In this document: positions 48,716-53,375 of the stretch, piece by piece
Layout: each line of letters starts with the position of its first letter
How positions within the stretch are numbered: position 1 is the stretch's first letter
Origin: Ignavibacteriota bacterium
GTDB taxonomy: Bacteria > Bacteroidota > Ignavibacteria > UBA10030 > SZUA-254
Length of the DNA stretch: 53,375 nucleotides
NCBI GenBank assembly: GCA_025358305.1
Contig: JANYJZ010000017.1
Coordinates: 1-53,375, forward strand
Reading direction: 5' to 3'
Notes under the pieces: generated by a model
Database searches by the model: none
Seen by the model: the letters and a program-made list of their open reading frames with translations, nothing else
What the model was told of the DNA's origin: nothing
Position numbers and translations under genes: made by a program

Positions 48716-49987
48716 TCAGTGTACGAAGATCGTCTGGTCCCGACGGGCGCCGACTGAGATCATGTGGACCTCCGTCCCCGTGAGCGCATTCATCGCGTCG
48801 ATGTACCGGCGCGCGTTCGGCGGGAGCGCGGGGTACGACGTAATCGCCGACGTGGGGCTTTTCCATCCTTCGAACGTTTCATACAAGGGCACGATCGCGT
48901 TGAGCGACGGGATGTCGGTCGGGAACGTCTTCAGGAGCTTGCCGCCGTACTGATATCCGATGCAGACCTTGACCTCGTCGAAGTCGTCGAGGACGTCGAG
49001 CTTCGTGACGGCGATCTGACGGATGCCGTTGATCATCGCGGAATACCGGAGGCTCACCGCATCGAGCCATCCGCAACGGCGCGGCCGTCCGGTTGTTGCG
49101 CCGTACTCGCCGCCCGTCTCCCGGAGCCGAGCCCCGGTCTCGTTCTCGAGTTCGGTCGGGAACGGACCGTTCCCGACGCGCGTGGAGTAGGCCTTCACGA
49201 CGCCGAGGACGGAGGTGATGGCCGTCGGGGGGATGCCGAGTCCCGTGCAGGCGCCGCCGCTCGTCGGGTTCGAGGAGGTTACGAACGGATAGGTCCCGTG
49301 GTCGACGTCGAGGAGGGCACCCTGGGCGCCTTCGGCGAGGATGCGTCTCCCGTCTCGGAGGGCCCGGTTGAGATAGAGTGCACTGTCCGTGACGTACTCG
49401 TCGATCTTCTTGTCGAACTCCTCGTATTCCGTCACGATCGCGTCGACGTCGAGCTCCGTCTTGCCGTAGATCTTGCTCAGGATCTGATTCTTCTCCTCGA
49501 TGTTCCGCTTGAGCTTTGCGGCGAAGACATCCCTGTTGAGGAGATCGACGATCCGGATCCCGACGCGCATGCACTTGTCGATGTATGCCGGACCGATGCC
49601 GCGGCCCGTCGTTCCGATCTTCTCCGTCGTCTGTTCCCGGATAGAGTCGAGGAACTTGTGGTACGGCATGATGAGGTGTGCGTTGTGGCTGATGAGGAGC
49701 CTGCCCGTGATGTCGATGTTGAGCTCGCGGAGCTGGCGGATCTCGTCGAGGAGCGCGATGGGGTCGATGACCACACCATTGCCGATGACGCAGGTGACGT
49801 TCTCGTGGAAGATGCCGGAGGGGATGAGGTGGAGGACGTATTCCTTGTCGCCAATGACGACCGTATGACCGGCGTTGGCGCCGCCCTGATACCGGGCGAC
49901 GATGTCGACGTGTTCGCTCAAGTGGTCGACGATCTTTCCTTTTCCCTCGTCGCCCCACTGGGCGCCGACAATGATCTGTACTGGCAT
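48716..49987 (-). CDS. purA: Adenylosuccinate synthase PurA
   Basis: PurA joins IMP and aspartate with GTP, the first step from IMP to AMP. The 423-residue protein is of standard length with WGDEGKGK at 11-18, catalytic D13 and H41 (GANAGHT), the TTGRGIGP loop, and a GTP-binding TKLDVLDD segment. An AAGGA ribosome-binding site lies 7 bases before the ATG. Directly upstream is an intrinsic terminator only 15-20 bases from the start codon, so purA needs readthrough or a control by attenuation. Confidence 0.97.
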   Translation of the reverse strand: MPVQIIVGAQWGDEGKGKIVDHLSEHVDIVARYQGGANAGHTVVIGDKEYVLHLIPSGIFHENVTCVIGNGVVIDPIALLDEIRQLRELNIDITGRLLISHNAHLIMPYHKFLDSIREQTTEKIGTTGRGIGPAYIDKCMRVGIRIVDLLNRDVFAAKLKRNIEEKNQILSKIYGKTELDVDAIVTEYEEFDKKIDEYVTDSALYLNRALRDGRRILAEGAQGALLDVDHGTYPFVTSSNPTSGGACTGLGIPPTAITSVLGVVKAYSTRVGNGPFPTELENETGARLRETGGEYGATTGRPRRCGWLDAVSLRYSAMINGIRQIAVTKLDVLDDFDEVKVCIGYQYGGKLLKTFPTDIPSLNAIVPLYETFEGWKSPTSAITSYPALPPNARRYIDAMNALTGTEVHMISVGARRDQTIFVH

Positions 49988-50005
49988 GGGTGGTCCTTAG
50001 AAAGC

Positions 50006-50040
50006 AAAAACTCCGATGGAGTGAAGGATCACATCGGAGT
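50006..50040 (-). terminator. Intrinsic terminator/attenuator between STAS gene and purA
   Basis: Read on the minus strand, a perfect 9-bp stem (50040-50032 with 50018-50010) is followed by TTTTT (50010-50006). It is 23 bases after the STAS stop and 18 bases ahead of the purA ATG, with the purA ribosome-binding site immediately after. Confidence 0.8.
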
Positions 50041-50063
50041 CGTGAGGCATGGGAAATAGCACG

Positions 50064-50405
50064 TTACTCTTGAAAGCTGGCGACGGCCTTTTTCACGGAA
50101 GGAAACAGGGTAAAGACGGTCGAAAGCTTCGTGATGACCAAGAGGCTCTCGATCTTCTTCGAGGCGGCCGCGATCGCAAGATGGCCGCCGGCATTCCTGA
50201 CGGTCGTCAGTGCGCCGATGAGCATCGTGAGCCCGGAACTGTTCATCGTGTGCACCTCGGCGAGATCGAGGACGAGCTTCTTCTTCTTTTTCTCCACGAG
50301 CTTGTGGAGAAGATCGTTGAGCGCGGTCGCGTCAGGACCTCCAAGGACGCTGCCTTCGAGCGCGACCACGGTGATGCCGTCCGAATCACTTGTGGAGAGC
50401 TTCAT
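50064..50405 (-). CDS. STAS-domain anti-sigma factor antagonist
   Basis: A 113-residue single STAS domain of the SpoIIAA/RsbV type. The segment VLDLAEVHTMNSSGLTMLIGAL carries the phosphorylatable serine (S56 or S57) at the start of helix 2, as in proteins phosphorylated by a kinase/anti-sigma factor. It would bind and release an anti-sigma factor or regulate another partner. No such kinase is nearby. It begins 2 bases after the secF stop and precedes a terminator, so it is the last gene of the secDF transcript. Confidence 0.9.
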   Translation of the reverse strand: MKLSTSDSDGITVVALEGSVLGGPDATALNDLLHKLVEKKKKKLVLDLAEVHTMNSSGLTMLIGALTTVRNAGGHLAIAAASKKIESLLVITKLSTVFTLFPSVKKAVASFQE

Positions 50406-50407
50406 AG

Positions 50408-51349
50408 CTAGGCCTTTTGTATGGCGACCGTAGCGCCCTTCGACTTGAGCTTGCGGTTCGTATAGTCGAGAGCAATGGCGCTGGCGATGTAGATCGAGGA
50501 ATATGTGCCGGTCGTGATGCCGATCGTCAGGGCGAACGCGAAGCCTCGGTTCACCTCACCGCCGAAGAAGAAGAGGATGAGGGTGATGACGAAGATCGTG
50601 CCGGACGTGATGATCGTGCGGCCCAGGGCCTCATTGATGCTCTTGTTGATGAGATCCACCAGGCTGATCGACCGGTGGACCTTCTTATTCTCCCGGATAC
50701 GGTCGAAGATCACGACAGTGTCGTTCATCGAAAGGCCGACGATCGTGAGAAAGGCCGCGATCATGTTCTGATCGATCTCGAAGTTCGTGTACGGCGTGAG
50801 GCCGTCAAAGATCGAGACGCATCCCAAGGCCACTGCGACGTCGTGAAAGAGCGCCACCACCGCGCCGAGGCCGTAGATGAACTCGAACCGGAAGGCGACG
50901 TAGACACCCATGGCGATGAGGGAGAAGATGACCGCGAACAGGGCGTTTCGGCGCAGTTCACTGCCGACCTTGGGGCCGATCTTCTGCTCCTGGAGGACCT
51001 TCGGGTGGAGTTCAGGAAAGCTCTTCTCGAAGGAGGTCCGGATCTTCTCGCCGATTGAGGTCCCTTCACCTTGCTGCTCGGTGCGCACAAGGACTCTGGT
51101 GGGAAGACCGTACCCTTTGATCTCCGCCTTCTGGAAGCCCGCATCATCCATGACGCTGCGGATCTTGCTGATGTCCGGCGGCTGGGAGAACTCGACGATG
51201 AGCTCCGTGCCGCCGAGGAAGTCGATCCCGAAATGGAGCCCCTTCACCGCGACGGAAAGAAAGCCCACCATGATCACGATAGCCGAGATCATGTACCACA
51301 TCTTCCGCTTTCCCATGAAATCTATATGTGTAGCCTTAAAAAATCGCAT
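50408..51349 (-). CDS. secF: Protein translocase subunit SecF
   Basis: SecF works with SecD to drive late steps of Sec export using the proton gradient. The 313-residue protein has six membrane segments, the N-terminal GIDFLGGTELIVEF motif in the first periplasmic loop, and the C-terminal SMNDTVVIFDRIREN and DLINKSINEALGRTI motifs of the RND-like half. It lies 28 bases after secD. Confidence 0.96.
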   Translation of the reverse strand: MRFFKATHIDFMGKRKMWYMISAIVIMVGFLSVAVKGLHFGIDFLGGTELIVEFSQPPDISKIRSVMDDAGFQKAEIKGYGLPTRVLVRTEQQGEGTSIGEKIRTSFEKSFPELHPKVLQEQKIGPKVGSELRRNALFAVIFSLIAMGVYVAFRFEFIYGLGAVVALFHDVAVALGCVSIFDGLTPYTNFEIDQNMIAAFLTIVGLSMNDTVVIFDRIRENKKVHRSISLVDLINKSINEALGRTIITSGTIFVITLILFFFGGEVNRGFAFALTIGITTGTYSSIYIASAIALDYTNRKLKSKGATVAIQKA

Positions 51350-51377
51350 TCAATTCTCCAAGAGTTAAGGTACGGTC

Positions 51378-53258
51378 TTAATCGAACTTGACGTGGACGC
51401 CGCGCGCGATGAGGATCTCAATGATGGCGCGGCTGACGACGACGGCGCTGAACACGCTGGCGACGATGCCGATCATCAGTGTGAGCGCGAAGCCCTGCAC
51501 CGGCCCGCTTCCGAACTGGAAGAGGATGACGCCGGTGATGAACGCCGTGAGGTTGGAATCGAAGATCGCCGAGAACGCCTTGCTGTAGCCGGCGTCGATC
51601 GCGGCGGAGAGCGTCTTTCCTGTCACCGATTCCTCGCGGATGCGCTCGTAGATGAGCACGTTGGCGTCGACCGCGACGGCAACCGTTAGGATGAGCCCCG
51701 CGATGCCGGGAAGGGTGAGCGTTCCATGGAACGCCGCTAAGACGCCCATGACGAACAGGATGTTGAGCATGAGTGCGATGTCCGCCATCATTCCGCCCGT
51801 GCTGTAGTAGACCACCATGAAGACGGCAGTAAGCGCAAGGGCCAGGGCGGTCGCCCAGATGCCCTGCTGGATGGAGTCCTCGCCGAGCGACGGTCCGACC
51901 GTCGCCTGCTGGATGATGTCGACCGGTGCGGGAAGTGCGCCAGCCTTTAGGACGATCTCAAGAAGCTTCGCCTCTTCCACGTTGTCCATCCCCTCGATCT
52001 GGGAATGTCCGCCCGTGATCTTCGACCGGACGACCGGGGCGGAGAACACTGCGTTATCCATGACGATCGCGATCCGCTTGTTGACGTTCGCGCCGGTGAT
52101 GCGGGCCCACTCGCGCGATCCGTCGCTGTTCATTTCCATCGTCACGACGGCCTTGTTGTACGTCGGGTCGATGGTGGCCTGGGCCTTGACGACGACCCCG
52201 CCGTTGATCTCCGCTCTTGCCTTGAGGCCGTAGAGCGCGAAATACTTCTTGCCTTCGGCTATGAAGGCGGGCTTCGCCGACCACGCAAAGCTCATGTCAT
52301 GCGGGAGGAGTTGCTTGATCTCTGGCTGTTCGAGGACGCGCATCACTTTTCCGCGGTCACCCTCGGCGCTGAACAGTTCGCCGTTCCATGCCTGGCCCTG
52401 CTGCTGGTTGGGCCGTGCGAGGAAGAAGAACGGATGGTCCTTCTTTTCCTTGTCGGACGCCTTGAGTTGGTCTTCGGGGAGCGGGATGGATGATGTGTCG
52501 GTCTTGGACGTGTCAGCGTCGGCGATCGCCTTGGAACTGTCGGTCGCAGTGGAATCGTTGACCGGCTTCCCGGCAAGGGTCCGGTCGACGGACTCATAGA
52601 CCTTCAAGGCGATGTCGGGATCGATCAGGAGTTTGAACTCGAGAAGGGCCGTGCCCTGGAGCAGCTGGCGGACCTCCGCCTCCTTGGTCACGCCGGGGAG
52701 TTCGACGATGATCCTGCGGCTGCCCTGTTTCTGGATGGAGGGTTCCGACACGCCGTACTGATCGACGCGGTTCCGAACGATCTCCATGCCGCGGTCGACG
52801 GCGTTCGTCGATTCATCGCGCAGACGCTTCATGATGTCGTCGTCGGAGTCGCGGATGTTGCCGAAGTAGCGGCTCATCCTCACCTGTTTCTCCTGGAACT
52901 TCCGCTGGAAGATGTCGATGATGTCTACGTCGGACGTCTTGGCGGCCTCGCGGATCTCCGCAATGATGGCGTTGAACGCATCATCCTTGTTCTTGGCGAG
53001 ATCCTCAAGGAGCTTCAGCGTGTTCACTTCAAGAACGACGCGCATGCCGCCCTGGAGATCGAGGCCGAGCTTGATGCGTTTCGCGCGGGCGTCACGGATA
53101 TCGTTATCGTGCGTCTCGAAGTACTTCAGGCTATCATCGCCCGTCAGTCCGCGACCATCCTTTGTCAACTTGTAGTCTTGGTAGGTCGGGTACAGGAAAT
53201 AGAACGAGAGGAGGACGCAGGCGATGATAAAAATCAGCTTACCACGATTTTTCTTCAC
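51378..53258 (-). CDS. secD: Protein translocase subunit SecD
   Basis: SecD, the partner of SecF, in the inner membrane. The 626-residue protein has an N-terminal helix (8-24), the GLDLQGGMRVVLEV motif (65-78), a large periplasmic domain with RNRVDQYGVSEPSIQKQG, and five further helices after residue 450, with the DANVLIYERIREE motif. A hydrophilic stretch rich in Ser, Thr, Asp and Lys (about residues 232-275) is an insertion in the periplasmic domain. GTG start at 53258 after an AGGAG site; a clear promoter lies upstream. First gene of secD-secF-STAS. Confidence 0.96.
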   Translation of the reverse strand: MKKNRGKLIFIIACVLLSFYFLYPTYQDYKLTKDGRGLTGDDSLKYFETHDNDIRDARAKRIKLGLDLQGGMRVVLEVNTLKLLEDLAKNKDDAFNAIIAEIREAAKTSDVDIIDIFQRKFQEKQVRMSRYFGNIRDSDDDIMKRLRDESTNAVDRGMEIVRNRVDQYGVSEPSIQKQGSRRIIVELPGVTKEAEVRQLLQGTALLEFKLLIDPDIALKVYESVDRTLAGKPVNDSTATDSSKAIADADTSKTDTSSIPLPEDQLKASDKEKKDHPFFFLARPNQQQGQAWNGELFSAEGDRGKVMRVLEQPEIKQLLPHDMSFAWSAKPAFIAEGKKYFALYGLKARAEINGGVVVKAQATIDPTYNKAVVTMEMNSDGSREWARITGANVNKRIAIVMDNAVFSAPVVRSKITGGHSQIEGMDNVEEAKLLEIVLKAGALPAPVDIIQQATVGPSLGEDSIQQGIWATALALALTAVFMVVYYSTGGMMADIALMLNILFVMGVLAAFHGTLTLPGIAGLILTVAVAVDANVLIYERIREESVTGKTLSAAIDAGYSKAFSAIFDSNLTAFITGVILFQFGSGPVQGFALTLMIGIVASVFSAVVVSRAIIEILIARGVHVKFD

Positions 53259-53326
53259 GGGCGGTTTGGAACTCCTAATTCGAGAAATTAGTGAAAAAAG
53301 GTCAGTTTCTAAAACTCTGGAATGAA

Positions 53327-53355
53327 AATATAACGTAATTCTTTTTGAAAGTCAA
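53327..53355 (-). promoter_or_regulatory. Promoter of the secD-secF-STAS operon
   Basis: On the minus strand TTGACT (53355-53350) and TATATT followed by TTC (53332-53327) are 17 bases apart in an AT-rich stretch. The start would be near 53320, giving a leader of about 62 bases with the AGGAG site before the GTG. Confidence 0.75.
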
Positions 53356-53375
53356 TCGAATTCCCCGATTTCTGT

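Noticed and set aside
48764-50059. Plus-strand frame of about 430 codons opposite purA
   Set aside because: It is a mirror of purA; Val, Asp and Glu dominate, and there is no start signal.
1-53375. tRNA, rRNA, CRISPR arrays, insertion sequences, phage or plasmid genes
   Set aside because: All intergenic gaps were read and none holds a cloverleaf, spaced direct repeats, transposase or integrase; the region looks like ordinary chromosome.

Overview
The window looks like a GC-rich chromosome segment from the Bacteroidota/FCB side of the bacterial tree, most like an Ignavibacteria/Chlorobi-type organism. The evidence is a type IX secretion (T9SS) type A C-terminal sorting domain on a 1208-residue protein, a GWxTD-domain protein next to an Omp85-type barrel, tandem DUF1573 proteins, and promoters whose -10 boxes read TAnnTT under a TTG -35, as in Bacteroidota. 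The lineage is an inference from gene content; no rRNA gene is present. The sequence is packed with protein genes. No gap reaches 300 bases (the largest are about 213 bases at 2626-2838 and 200 at 6731-6930), and I see no tRNA, rRNA, CRISPR array or insertion sequence.

Layout, left to right. 1-333: the tail of a DUF4402-like protein and a strong terminator. 415-2625: recG, apparently leaderless. 2725-6730: an operon of two D-Ala-D-Ala-ligase-like ATP-grasp enzymes, a GNAT acetyltransferase and a KamA-family lysine aminomutase, which is a candidate undescribed lysine/beta-lysine pathway. 6845-12392: dnaG, a PLP decarboxylase, a DUF4380 protein and a secreted sorbosone-dehydrogenase-like protein. 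12467-24200: a long forward series of overlapping or closely spaced genes for envelope and housekeeping work: glycosyltransferase 9, DUF3108, a deoxyhypusine-synthase-like protein, a CPBP protease, cdsA, rimO, GWxTD, Omp85, rnhB and cstA.

24219-41622 is all on the minus strand. It holds a CoA-thioester (beta-oxidation type) set: thiolase, crotonase-fold enzyme, 3-hydroxyacyl-CoA dehydrogenase and a degenerate paralogue of the latter. These are interleaved with an M1 peptidase, two DUF1573 proteins and the T9SS cargo protein. Then come a small AT-rich membrane protein, DinB, a Tat-exported M24 peptidase, mutS and a phosphofructokinase with PPi-type residues.

41730-47422 is forward apart from agmatinase (speB). 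It opens with a single-chain ECF sigma factor fused to a membrane anti-sigma factor of RskA type, the most unusual gene in the window. After speB come DUF2085, an unknown membrane protein and an M1-like protease. 47493-53355 is a minus-strand block transcribed from a clear promoter at the right edge: secD, secF, a STAS protein, an intrinsic terminator, purA and a sensor histidine kinase.

The two observations most worth following are the sigma/anti-sigma fusion at 41807-43291 and the KamA/GNAT/double ATP-grasp operon at 2725-6730.
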